Below, piece by piece: positions 48,924 through 57,561 of a stretch of DNA of 64,000 nt. The translations under genes were made by a program, and so were the position numbers. The notes beneath the pieces were generated by a model that saw only the letters and a program-made list of their open reading frames with translations, ran no database searches and was not told the DNA's origin. Each line of letters starts with the position of its first letter. Position 1 is the first letter of the stretch. Source of the stretch: Thermohalobaculum sp039805905 (GTDB lineage: Bacteria > Pseudomonadota > Alphaproteobacteria > Rhodobacterales > Rhodobacteraceae); NCBI GenBank assembly GCA_039805905.1, contig JBDIVM010000013.1, forward strand, positions 54,353 through 118,352, written 5' to 3'.

Positions 48924-51062
48924 TTGAAAGTCGTGGTGTTGCGTATGATTTTCCCACATGCGTTATCAGAGACCCATGTCCTTGGGATCCGGAGCCGTGG
49001 GTTCGCCGAAGCGCTTCGTCGCTCGTTCTGCATCGGCCTGGCCTTGGCTGCCCTGACCGGCCGGTCATACGCTGCCGAGTGCCCGGCGATAACCCTTCTG
49101 GACATGCAGGGCGTGGCTGCCGGCGCGTTCCCGCAGCAGTACGAGCTGGCCGAGTTCGAATCTGCAGGCAACTGCACGCTTACTTTCCGTGAGAACCCGT
49201 CGATCGCGGATCTGAACCGGCGCATCCAGGGCAATCCTGCCCTGCCGCCCGTTTCCGAGCGGCTGCCCGCGGAACCTCTCGTCATGGTTCCATATGACAG
49301 CATCGGCCAGTATGGCGGCACGCTGGATGCGCTCTCGAATGCACCGGAGTCGGGCACCGGGGAATTCGTGTCGATCCGGCATGTCAACCTCGTGCGCTAC
49401 TCCGACGACCTCGAGACCATCGTCCCGAACGTGGCGAAGGGGTGGGCGTGGAATGCGGACTTCACCGAGCTGACGTTCTTCCTCCGCAAGGGCCACCGGT
49501 GGTCCGACGGCGCACCGTTCACGGCCGAGGACATCAAGTTCTGGTACGACAATCTCTCGCTCGACCCGAATGTCATCGCGAAGCCGAAGGACTATGTCCT
49601 GGTGGCGGGCGAACCGATGCTGGTCGAGGTCATCGACCCGCAGACCGTGGTGTTCAGGCTGCCGGCGCCCAAGCCGGGCCTTCTGGCACATTTCGCGACC
49701 TCCCACGCGCAGGCCTTCCAGCCGAAGCATTTCCTCGGCCAGTTCCATCCGGCGATCAATGCCGAGGCCGACAGGCTCGCGCAGTCCCTGGGCTTCGAGA
49801 GCGGCTATGCGGTCATCTCCGCCTACTTCGGCAGTTCCGACTGGACCGACACCGCGACCCCGATGTTGAGCTTTCCGGAAAAGGTGCCGGGGCTCCCCAA
49901 GGCGACAGTGCCGACGCTCGAGAGCCACATTCTGGTACGGGAGACCACCGAGGGGCGGCACCTGGTCGCCAACCCCTATTTCCACATGGTCGACACCGCC
50001 GGCAACCAGCTGCCCTACATCGACGAGCAGGACGAAGTCTACGTCAACGACAACGAGGTGCGCATCCTCAAGCTCCTGAACTCCGAGATCGACTACAAGT
50101 CCCAGGCCGTTCTGCTGGTCGATGCGCCGCTGCTGATGGAGAACCAGCAGAAGGGCGACTATACCGTTGACCTGCGGCCGACCACCCGGATGCCGACATT
50201 CTCCTTCAATGTCACCTCGTTCCACGAGGAAAAGCGCAAGGTGTTCGCCGATATCCGGTTCCGCCAGGCCATGTCTCTGGCAATGAACCGGGCGGCCATC
50301 AACGAGGTTGCCTTTCTGGGCCTCGGACAGCCCGCCCAGTATGTGGGGTTCTCTCCGACGCCCGCCTTCATCGACGGGAAGTGGACGAACTACCATACCG
50401 AGCATGACCCGGCCCGCGCCGCGGCGCTCCTGGACGAGATCGGCGTGATCGACCGAAACGGCGACGGTTTCCGCGATTTGCCGAATGGCGAGAAACTCGC
50501 GCTCAACCTGCAGTTCTCGACCCAGACCATCCCGGTCCAGGTCGTCGAACTCGCGGCGCAGGACTGGGCCGCGGTCGGGATCCGGTCCGCGGTCAGGGAG
50601 GTCACGCCGGACGAGTACCGGTCCGCGCAGTCCGCCAATCTGCTCGATGTGGGAATCTGGGAACTGGGCCAGCCGCTGGCCGTCATCCTCGCGACAAACG
50701 AACTCTTCGTGCCGCCCTTCGACGACTATTTCGGCCATCGGACCGGGATGCTCTGGGCGGAGTACATCGACTCGAACGGCACCGCAGGCATCAAGCCGCC
50801 GGACTGGGCGTACCAGATGATCAGCGACATCAACGACTTCCAGTCGACGCTGCCGGGCACCCCCGCATCGGCGGCACTGGGCGCGCGGCTGGTCGAGAAT
50901 CTCACCGGCAACCTGCTGTTCCTCGGGACGGTCGTCGGGGTGAATCCGATCTACCGCCGGAATGCGCTGAAGAACTTTCACGTCCTGGATGCGTCGTCAC
51001 CCGAATACCACCGGACCTATCCTTCGCGTCCGCAACAGTGGTGGCTCGCCGACGCGCACTGA
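48924..51062 (+). CDS. Large orphan ABC substrate-binding protein, family 5
   Basis: A 712-residue periplasmic peptide-type binding protein, longer than the usual 500-600. A signal segment (FCIGLALAALTGRSYAA) lies near residues 34-50. The family 5 signature appears in VAKGWAWNADFTELTFFLRK, and RFRQAMSLAMNRAAINEVAF is also typical. TTG at 48924 is preceded by GGAG at 6 bases; ATG 48945 is an alternative. No permease or ATPase gene adjoins it, so it either serves a distant transporter or acts as a chemosensor. An ATP-grasp gene follows. Confidence 0.82.
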   Translation: MKVVVLRMIFPHALSETHVLGIRSRGFAEALRRSFCIGLALAALTGRSYAAECPAITLLDMQGVAAGAFPQQYELAEFESAGNCTLTFRENPSIADLNRRIQGNPALPPVSERLPAEPLVMVPYDSIGQYGGTLDALSNAPESGTGEFVSIRHVNLVRYSDDLETIVPNVAKGWAWNADFTELTFFLRKGHRWSDGAPFTAEDIKFWYDNLSLDPNVIAKPKDYVLVAGEPMLVEVIDPQTVVFRLPAPKPGLLAHFATSHAQAFQPKHFLGQFHPAINAEADRLAQSLGFESGYAVISAYFGSSDWTDTATPMLSFPEKVPGLPKATVPTLESHILVRETTEGRHLVANPYFHMVDTAGNQLPYIDEQDEVYVNDNEVRILKLLNSEIDYKSQAVLLVDAPLLMENQQKGDYTVDLRPTTRMPTFSFNVTSFHEEKRKVFADIRFRQAMSLAMNRAAINEVAFLGLGQPAQYVGFSPTPAFIDGKWTNYHTEHDPARAAALLDEIGVIDRNGDGFRDLPNGEKLALNLQFSTQTIPVQVVELAAQDWAAVGIRSAVREVTPDEYRSAQSANLLDVGIWELGQPLAVILATNELFVPPFDDYFGHRTGMLWAEYIDSNGTAGIKPPDWAYQMISDINDFQSTLPGTPASAALGARLVENLTGNLLFLGTVVGVNPIYRRNALKNFHVLDASSPEYHRTYPSRPQQWWLADAH

Positions 51063-51095
51063 TCGCGACCAGGTCGGCGGTTTACGGGGTTCCAC

Positions 51096-52265
51096 ATGAA
51101 AGATTTCAAGCAGCCTTTGCTCAATCTCACCAAGCGGGCAGCCATCGCCGCGCTGAAGACGTATCAGGCGCGCGCGATCGATCAGCAGCATCGCGAGGAA
51201 GCGGAGACGCGGTATCGCGCTATCATCGGGCAGCATCCGGATCGGGCGCTGTCAGATGCGCGTCGCCGGCAGATCGGGGAATATGCGCACGACGTCCTCG
51301 GGTCGGTGACCTTCGCGCCCTGGCTCGAGGCCTACACAGCCCTGCGCGGCGAATTCCGCGAAGGCTGGCTTCCGGACAACTACATCGAGCGCTACCTGGT
51401 GCCGTTCTCCAGCGGCAGGATGAATGCCCTCAGCACCCGCTCGCTCGCGAACCGGCTGCTGCAGACGGACCTTTTTCCGGATCTGGCCTATGGCGTGAAC
51501 GGCGCGATCTACGACACGTCCTACGAGCCTCTCGAGCTGTCGGCGCTGGCGAAGCACCTTTTCGCTGAACGCGAGACCGCATTCCTCAAGATTGAGGGCT
51601 CGATCAGGGGTTTTGGCGTCACCCGCCTCGATGCAGGGAGCTTCGATCCCGGTGCGCTCCCGAAGGGTCGCGACTTCGTCATCCAGCGCGCCGTCCGGCA
51701 GCATCCCTTCTTCGACGAGTTGTCGCCCGATGCCGCGGCGACCCTGCGCATAACCACCGTCAAGCAACCCGGCCGCAAGTCCGAGGCGCGCGGCGCCTTC
51801 CTGCGGCTCGGCCGGGCCGGAGCGACAGTGGTCGGGCACGGATCCTCGCTCTCGGTGCCCGTCGTCGATACCGGCACCGGAGCTCTCGCCTCCTACGGCG
51901 TGCTGAAGGACTGGGTCACGACCGACCGGCATCCGGATACCGGTGTGACGTTCGCCTCAAGGACCATCCCGTCGTTCCGGGCGGTGATCGATGCCTGCAC
52001 AGCGCTGCATGACCGGCTTCCCCATATCTGGTACATCGGATGGGACACCTGCGTGACATCCTCGGGCGAGGTGGTGCTGTTCGAGTTCAACACCGGCCAT
52101 GCCGGCGTGAAACTTCCCGAGGCCGCGACCGGTCCGCATTTCCTCGGCCTCGGCTGGGACCGGCTTCACCTGCGTGAGGGACCGTCGCTGCCGATCGAGA
52201 TCAGGCCCGCCGCGGTGCAATCGAAGCCCGACGGAACTGCCGGCGCGGCGGGCAGACTCCACTGA
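51096..52265 (+). CDS. Sugar-transfer-associated ATP-grasp protein
   Basis: A 389-residue protein of the sugar-transfer-associated ATP-grasp type. Residue stretches FVIQRAVRQHPFFDELSPDA and AATLRITTV, then WDTCVTSSGEVVLFEFNTGH near the C-terminus, fit the nucleotide- and metal-binding parts of the family. Such enzymes ligate carboxylates to amines, often on surface polysaccharides. It is 33 bases after the orphan binding protein gene, an unusual pairing, and has no glycan cluster around it. Exact reaction unknown. Confidence 0.75.
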   Translation: MKDFKQPLLNLTKRAAIAALKTYQARAIDQQHREEAETRYRAIIGQHPDRALSDARRRQIGEYAHDVLGSVTFAPWLEAYTALRGEFREGWLPDNYIERYLVPFSSGRMNALSTRSLANRLLQTDLFPDLAYGVNGAIYDTSYEPLELSALAKHLFAERETAFLKIEGSIRGFGVTRLDAGSFDPGALPKGRDFVIQRAVRQHPFFDELSPDAAATLRITTVKQPGRKSEARGAFLRLGRAGATVVGHGSSLSVPVVDTGTGALASYGVLKDWVTTDRHPDTGVTFASRTIPSFRAVIDACTALHDRLPHIWYIGWDTCVTSSGEVVLFEFNTGHAGVKLPEAATGPHFLGLGWDRLHLREGPSLPIEIRPAAVQSKPDGTAGAAGRLH

Positions 52266-52336
52266 CCGTCCCGGAGGCGGTCGCCGGCCCGATCTGATGG
52301 CTCTCGGCCGCCGACCGGGCCGGCCCTGCCGCCCGC

Positions 52337-53122
52337 TCAGCCTGTCAGCGTCTTCCGCAGCAGGTCGTAGATCTCGGCATTGGCCGCGATCACATCACCG
52401 GTCTGCATGGGGTCACCCTCGCCAATCCCGCCGGCGAGCCCGCCCGCCTCGCGCAGGATGCAGAGCCCCGCCGCCATGTCCCAGGGGCTGAGCCCGCGCT
52501 CCCAGAAGCCGTCATAGCGGCCGGCCGCGACATAGGCGAGGTCGAGCGCGGCCGAGCCGAACCGCCGCAGCCCGGCCGAGCGCGGCATCAGCCTGGCGAT
52601 GTCCTGCAGCGTCTCCGGCAGGTCGCGCCGGGCGCCGAAGGGCACGCCGGTCGCGAACAGTGCGTCGGCGAAATCGCGCCGGCCCGAGACGCGGAGGCGG
52701 CGGTCGTTGAGCCAGGCGCCGCCGCCCTTCTCGGCCACGAACAGCTCGTCCTTGACCGGATCGAAGATCACGCCTGCCACCGGCTCGCCCTTGTGCTCGA
52801 GCCCGATCGAGACCGCCCAGTGCGGCAGGCCGTGCAGGAAGTTGGTGGTGCCGTCCAGCGGATCGACGACCCAGCGCCGGGTCGGGTCCTTGCCCTCCTC
52901 GGGCTCGCTCTCCTCGCCGAGCCAGCCGTAGTTCGGCCGCGCCTCCATCAGCTCGCGCCGGATGATCTCCTCGGCCTTGCGGTCGGCGTTCGAGACGAAG
53001 TCGCCCGGCCCCTTGCGGCTGACCTGCAGGTTCTCGACCTCGCCGAAGTCGCGGACGAGCGAGCGGGCCGCCTTGCGGGCGGCCTTGATCATCACGTTGA
53101 TGTTGGCGGAGGGGGCGACCAC
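52337..53122 (-). CDS. Inositol monophosphatase family protein (SuhB-like)
   Basis: A 261-residue Mg-dependent phosphatase. The metal-site motifs are GEESE, VVDPLDGTTNFLHGLPHWAVS and WDMAAGLCILREAGG. It likely removes phosphate from myo-inositol-1-phosphate or related sugars and may also act in RNA metabolism as SuhB does. It starts with GTG, 6 bases after the EF-P stop, so it is co-transcribed with efp. Confidence 0.92.
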   Translation of the reverse strand: MVAPSANINVMIKAARKAARSLVRDFGEVENLQVSRKGPGDFVSNADRKAEEIIRRELMEARPNYGWLGEESEPEEGKDPTRRWVVDPLDGTTNFLHGLPHWAVSIGLEHKGEPVAGVIFDPVKDELFVAEKGGGAWLNDRRLRVSGRRDFADALFATGVPFGARRDLPETLQDIARLMPRSAGLRRFGSAALDLAYVAAGRYDGFWERGLSPWDMAAGLCILREAGGLAGGIGEGDPMQTGDVIAANAEIYDLLRKTLTG

Positions 53123-53128
53123 GCGGGA

Positions 53129-53692
53129 TCAGGCCCGGGTGACGTATTCGAAGGTCTCGGTCGAGACGACGATCGCCTCGCCGGTCCCGACGAAGGGCGG
53201 CACCATCACGCGCACCCCGTTGTCGAGCATGGCGGGCTTGAACGAGTTGGCGGCGGTCTGGCCCTTCACCACCGGCTCGGTCTCGGTGATGGTGCAGGTA
53301 ACCTTGTCGGGCAGGGTGACGCTCAGCGCCTCGTCCTCGTAGTACTCGATGGTGACCATCATGCCGTCCTGCAGGAAGGGGCGGCGGTCGCCGAGGAGGT
53401 CGGCGGCGAGCTCGATCTGCTCGAAGGTCTCGGAATCCATGAACACCAGCATGCCGTCCTGCTCGTAGAGGAACTGCTGGTCCTTCTGCTCGAGGCGGAC
53501 CCGCTCGACGCGGTCCTCGGAGCGGAACCGCTCGTTGAGCTTGCGGCCGTCGCGGAGGTTCTTGAGCTCGACCTGGGCGAAGGCGCCGCCCTTGCCGGGC
53601 TTCACATGGGCGGTCTTCACCGCGACCCAGAGCCCGCCGTCATGCTCGATGATGGTGCCGGGGCGGATTTCGTTGCCGTTGATCTTGGCCAT
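53129..53692 (-). CDS. efp: Translation elongation factor P
   Basis: EF-P (187 aa) relieves ribosome stalling at polyproline. It has the three beta-barrel domains and normal length. The tip of domain I reads KPGKGGAF, with Lys34 at the site modified by EpmA in many bacteria. It ends FEYVTRA. The proline-rich proteins encoded elsewhere in this window would be clients. Confidence 0.97.
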   Translation of the reverse strand: MAKINGNEIRPGTIIEHDGGLWVAVKTAHVKPGKGGAFAQVELKNLRDGRKLNERFRSEDRVERVRLEQKDQQFLYEQDGMLVFMDSETFEQIELAADLLGDRRPFLQDGMMVTIEYYEDEALSVTLPDKVTCTITETEPVVKGQTAANSFKPAMLDNGVRVMVPPFVGTGEAIVVSTETFEYVTRA

Positions 53693-53888
53693 GGGGGTAA
53701 CCTTGGGAGTGGCCCCGGAACCGGGGCGGGAATTCGCGCCGGTCTATACAGGCGGGCGGGAGAGCACGCAAGCGGGCCGGCACCGCCGGCCGGCCTGCAA
53801 GCAGGCGGGAGCGGGCTTCTCAGGCTTGAGAAGGGGCTCGAGATGTTGATTTCATGGGGCATTCAAAAGGCAGGGGGTGTGAGCGGGG

Positions 53889-53940
53889 TGCAGGGCGGGT
53901 CGTTCCGACCCACCGGCGGGTTCGGAGAACCCACCCTGCA
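53889..53940. repeat. Three-stem palindromic intergenic element
   Basis: TGCAGGG (53889-53895) pairs with CCCTGCA (53934-53940). Inside are two perfect 6-bp hairpins, GGGTCG-TTC-CGACCC (53897-53911) and GGGTTC-GGA-GAACCC (53918-53932). The structure suggests a dispersed REP-like element. It lies between the methyltransferase stop and the efp start. Confidence 0.65.
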
Positions 53941-53973
53941 GGTCTATCCATCGGGGTCCCGGGGCGCGTGCGA

Positions 53974-55593
53974 TCAGAGGTCGAGGCTGCCCTGCCGGCC
54001 GGCGCGTTCCTCGCGCGCCGCCTTGCGGTAGCTGTCGGAGCGGGCCATGGGGATGCGCACGGGCGCGGCTGGGCTGGTCAGGAGTTGCTCGACCGTGACG
54101 ATCTGGAGCCGCGGGATCTGGCCCCAGTCGGTGTCCCAGAACCCGGCGGCGGCGGCCTCGGCGATCATCGGCCGGGTGGGCTCGGCCAGCGTCAGGAACA
54201 GGCCCATCGGCGCCTTCTCGCGCTCGATGACCGAATGCAGGTCGCGGATCATGCCGACGCCCACATTCTCGCCGCCCTTGACCGAGATCAGGCAGCGCTC
54301 GGGGCGCCGGTCCGGCCCCTCGACATAGAGCACGCCGTCGATGCCCCGGTCGGCGCCCTTCCTGCCGCCCTTCCAGGGCTGGGCGTCGGGGATCAGCGAG
54401 ATCGCCCAGAGCTCGAACTGATGCTTGTCCTGCTCGGCAAGCTCGCGGGCGCCGGCGAGGTCCACCGGGACGCCGTGGATCTCGAATTCGATGCCCTCGA
54501 AGGCCTCGCGCAGGCGGCGCTTGATCAGGCCGATGGCGATGTGGGTGACGTCGATGCCGATCCAGCGCCGCCCCAGCTTTTCCGCCGCATGCACCGTGGT
54601 GCCGCAGCCGCAGAACGGGTCGAGGACGATATCGCCGGGGTTGGACGAGGCGGCGATGATGCGCTCCAAGAGGGCGACGGGTTTCTGGGTGGGGTAGCCG
54701 AGGCGTTCTTTCGCTGTTTGGTTAATTCGGTCAATGTCCGTCCAAACGTCGCCAACAGTCACCATTCGGCTTTCTGGATCGAATGGCTCTGCATCTCGCC
54801 TTCGGGGAAATCCATCGTCGGGAGGAAAGTGAATCAGGCCCGCCGCCGCCCACTCCTCAAGTTGCTTGTGAGAGTTGCCCCAGTGCCGCCCCATTGCACT
54901 CGGGTCGAACCCGCGCCACGGTTTGCCGCTTTCACCGCCCTTTGTTATGCCAGCGCCAGTCAACTCATAAGTTTGATATTTTTTACCATCTGGGCCAGTG
55001 ATAAGCGTGTGAGGCATCTTTGCCTTGTCCGCTTTTGCTTTCGGTATTCTGTGTGTCGTATTCTCTGCGGAATAGTGAAAAATAACATCGTGCAGATGGG
55101 GCCAGTTTTTTGGCGTTCCACGCGCATTTGTGCGCTTCCAAACGATCTCTGCCCGATACCACGCGGCTCCAAACACCGCATCCAGCAATATCTTCAGGTA
55201 ATGGCTCGCCGTCGGGTCGCAGTGCAGGTAGAGGCTGCCGGTCGGCTTCAGCACCCGGTGCAGCTCGATGAGCCGCACCGCCATCATGGCGAGGTAGGCC
55301 ATCATGTCGTTCTCGCCGAGGGAGCCGCGCATGGCGCGCAGCATCTCGGCGGCGTCGGTGTTGCCCGAGCGCAGGACCTCGTCGAAGGCCCGCTCGGCGG
55401 CTTGGGTCCAGTGCCAGGTGTCGTCGAAGGCCTCGATCTGCGCCTGGCTTTCGGCGCCCTCCGGCCCCCTGAACAGCACGTTGTAGGAGGCGTTCGAGTT
55501 GAAGGGCGGGTCGAGATAGATCAGGTCCACGCTCGCGTCGGCGATACTCTCGCGCAGCACCCGCAGATTGTCGCCGTAATGGAGGTGGTTCAT
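53974..55593 (-). CDS. DNA methyltransferase (beta class) fused to an Mrr-like nuclease domain
   Basis: A 539-residue enzyme. Motif IV DPPF (residues 28-31) comes before motif I DPFCGCGTT (325-333), the order of beta-class N6-adenine or N4-cytosine methyltransferases. Residues about 150-290 should be the target-recognition domain. Residues 380-510 resemble an Mrr-type restriction nuclease: GIDG with D419, then LISVKG with K439. It could be a single-chain restriction-modification protein or a methylase with a decayed nuclease. The DNA encoding the recognition part (about 54700-55200) is visibly AT-richer than the rest, a sign of domain exchange. Confidence 0.82.
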   Translation of the reverse strand: MNHLHYGDNLRVLRESIADASVDLIYLDPPFNSNASYNVLFRGPEGAESQAQIEAFDDTWHWTQAAERAFDEVLRSGNTDAAEMLRAMRGSLGENDMMAYLAMMAVRLIELHRVLKPTGSLYLHCDPTASHYLKILLDAVFGAAWYRAEIVWKRTNARGTPKNWPHLHDVIFHYSAENTTHRIPKAKADKAKMPHTLITGPDGKKYQTYELTGAGITKGGESGKPWRGFDPSAMGRHWGNSHKQLEEWAAAGLIHFPPDDGFPRRRDAEPFDPESRMVTVGDVWTDIDRINQTAKERLGYPTQKPVALLERIIAASSNPGDIVLDPFCGCGTTVHAAEKLGRRWIGIDVTHIAIGLIKRRLREAFEGIEFEIHGVPVDLAGARELAEQDKHQFELWAISLIPDAQPWKGGRKGADRGIDGVLYVEGPDRRPERCLISVKGGENVGVGMIRDLHSVIEREKAPMGLFLTLAEPTRPMIAEAAAAGFWDTDWGQIPRLQIVTVEQLLTSPAAPVRIPMARSDSYRKAAREERAGRQGSLDL

Positions 55594-55712
55594 GCGCGTG
55601 CCCTCGTCCTGCGGGCAGCAGACACCGGGGCGGCGCGGGGGTCAAGGGCAGGCTGCGGGCGTGCCGCCGCGGCACCGGGGACGGGCGCGCGGGGCGGCAC
55701 CCCCCTCCCTGC

Positions 55713-55733
55713 CCTCCCCAACAAGGGGGGAGG
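55713..55733. repeat. Palindromic intergenic repeat CCTCCCC/GGGGAGG type
   Basis: CCTCCCC at 55713-55719 pairs with GGGGAGG at 55727-55733, with CCCTCCCTGCCCTC just before it. The form resembles short palindromic repeats common between genes in GC-rich alphaproteobacteria. Confidence 0.5.
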
Positions 55734-55764
55734 CGGCGCGGGGCGGCGCAACGCCCGAAGGAGA

Positions 55765-55785
55765 TCCCGGGGCCCAGGCCCGGGA
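55765..55785. repeat. Palindromic intergenic repeat TCCCGGG/CCCGGGA type
   Basis: TCCCGGG (55765-55771) pairs with CCCGGGA (55779-55785), followed by CGACG. This resembles another common dispersed alphaproteobacterial intergenic palindrome. Confidence 0.5.
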
Positions 55786-55920
55786 CGACGCCGTTCCGTC
55801 ATCCGCTCCCGCGTCGCAAACCGGCCTCCGGCATGTCGCGCGCCGGCTAGCCCGGCCCGGCGGATTGTCCTACATCCGCCGGGTCCCGCCCGCGAGCGGA
55901 CCGAGACAGGGGGCGACCCG

Positions 55921-57561
55921 GTGGACTCCGACGGGGTGGAATTCGACTATGTCATCGTCGGCGCGGGCTCGGCCGGCTGCGTGCTGGCGGACCGCCTCAG
56001 CGAGTCCGGCCGCCACTCGGTGCTGGTGCTGGAGGCGGGCGGCAGCGACCGGCGCTTCTGGATCCAGACCCCGATCGGTTACGGCAAGGTGTTCTACGAC
56101 GCCGCCGTCAACTGGAAATACGTGACCGAGCCCGTGGCGGCGCTGGGCAACCAGCCGTCCTACTGGCCGCGCGGCAAGGTGCTGGGCGGCTCGTCCTCGA
56201 TCAACGCCATGGTCTGGGCGCGGGGGCACGCCTCGGACTATGACGACTGGCAGGCGGCCGGGGCCTCCGGCTGGGGCTGGGACGCGGTCGCGCCCGCCTT
56301 CCGCGCGATCGAGGACTGGGCGGGCGGGGCCGACGCATACCGCGGCACCGGCGGGCGGGTGCCGATTTACGACCAGAGCCGCGAGATCCACCCCGTCTGC
56401 GCGCACTACTTCGAGGCCGCCCGGCAACTCGGGCTGGGCGTCGCGGCCGACTACAACGGCGCCGGGATGGAAGGCGCGGCGGTCTACCAGATCAACGCGA
56501 AGGGCGGGCTCCGCGCCTCGTCGGCCCGCTGCTACCTGCGCCCGGCGATGAAGCGGCCGAATGTCCGCGTGCTGACCCATGCGCAGGCGACGCGGGTGAT
56601 CCTGGAGGGCGGGCGGGCCACGGGGGTGGAGTTCACCCGGAGCGGCCGGCGCGAGACGGCGCGGGCGCGGGGCTCGGTGATCCTCTCGGGCGGCGCGGTC
56701 AACTCGCCGCAGCTTTTGCAATTGTCGGGCATCGGCCCGGGCGAAGTGCTGGGGCCGCTCGGCATCCCGGTCGTCCGCGAGGCGCCGGCGGTCGGGCGGC
56801 ACCTGCAGGACCATCTGGGGCTCGACATCCTCTACCGGGCGCGGGTGCCGACGCTCAACCAGGTGCTGAACCCCTGGTGGGGCAAGCTGAAGGTCGGGCT
56901 CCAGTTCGTGCTGCTGCGCAGGGGGCCGATGTCGATCAGCGTCAACCATGCGGGCGGCTTCGCCCGGACGCGGGCCGGGCTGAGCCGGCCGGACATCCAG
57001 CTCTACTTCCAGCCGATGAGCTATACCCGCGCGCCGGTCGGCACCCGGCCCCTGATGAACCCGGACCCGTTCCCGGGGTTCCTGCTCGGCTTCAACCCCT
57101 GCCGGCCGACCAGCCGGGGCGAGATCGTGCTGCGCTCGGCCGACCCGCTGGAGCCGCCCTCGATCCGGCCCAACTACCTCGCCACCGAGGACGACCGGCA
57201 GGCCATGGTCGAGGGCATGCGCTACATCCGCCGGCTGGCCGGGACCCCGGCGCTGAGCGCGATCATCGAGAGCGAGATCAGGCCCGGCGACGGCGCGCAC
57301 GATGCGCAGGCGATCATGGACTACGCGAAGGGCAATGCCTGGACGGTGTTCCACCCCTCCTGCACCTGCCGGATGGGCACGGACGCCGCCGGCTCGGTGG
57401 TCGATCCGCGGCTCAGGGTGCACGGCGTGGCCGGACTGCGGGTGGTCGATGCCTCGGTATTCCCGAACGTGACCTCGGCCAACACCAACGCACCGACCGT
57501 CATGGTGGCCGAACGCGCCGCCGGATTCATCATGGAAGACGCCAGGGGAGGGAGAGCCTGA
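55921..57561 (+). CDS. GMC family FAD-dependent oxidoreductase (choline/alcohol dehydrogenase-like)
   Basis: A 546-residue FAD enzyme oxidising an alcohol. FAD-binding DYVIVGAGSAGCVLADRL is at the N-terminus, with GMC signature 1 around YWPRGKVLGGSSSINAMVWA and signature 2 at GAVNSPQLLQLSGIGP. The catalytic His is in VFHPSCTCRMG, with the Asn partner in NTNAPTVMVAE. Choline is possible but not proven. GTG at 55921 is preceded by AGGGGG. It overlaps the enolase-superfamily gene by one base, so the two probably act in one sugar or polyol pathway. Confidence 0.92.
   Translation: MDSDGVEFDYVIVGAGSAGCVLADRLSESGRHSVLVLEAGGSDRRFWIQTPIGYGKVFYDAAVNWKYVTEPVAALGNQPSYWPRGKVLGGSSSINAMVWARGHASDYDDWQAAGASGWGWDAVAPAFRAIEDWAGGADAYRGTGGRVPIYDQSREIHPVCAHYFEAARQLGLGVAADYNGAGMEGAAVYQINAKGGLRASSARCYLRPAMKRPNVRVLTHAQATRVILEGGRATGVEFTRSGRRETARARGSVILSGGAVNSPQLLQLSGIGPGEVLGPLGIPVVREAPAVGRHLQDHLGLDILYRARVPTLNQVLNPWWGKLKVGLQFVLLRRGPMSISVNHAGGFARTRAGLSRPDIQLYFQPMSYTRAPVGTRPLMNPDPFPGFLLGFNPCRPTSRGEIVLRSADPLEPPSIRPNYLATEDDRQAMVEGMRYIRRLAGTPALSAIIESEIRPGDGAHDAQAIMDYAKGNAWTVFHPSCTCRMGTDAAGSVVDPRLRVHGVAGLRVVDASVFPNVTSANTNAPTVMVAERAAGFIMEDARGGRA

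Larger units (their letters stand above)
55594..55920. other. GC-rich intergenic region with two palindromic repeats
   Basis: A 327-base gap between divergent genes. It holds the two palindromes listed below and a GACAGGGGG ribosome site for the GMC gene near its right end. No gene is supported. Confidence 0.5.

Noticed and set aside
53854..57561. A plus-strand open frame of over 1200 codons running through the methyltransferase into the GMC gene
   Set aside because: Only the part from 55921 encodes a recognisable protein (GMC oxidoreductase). The upstream part is antisense to the methyltransferase and crosses palindromic intergenic DNA.
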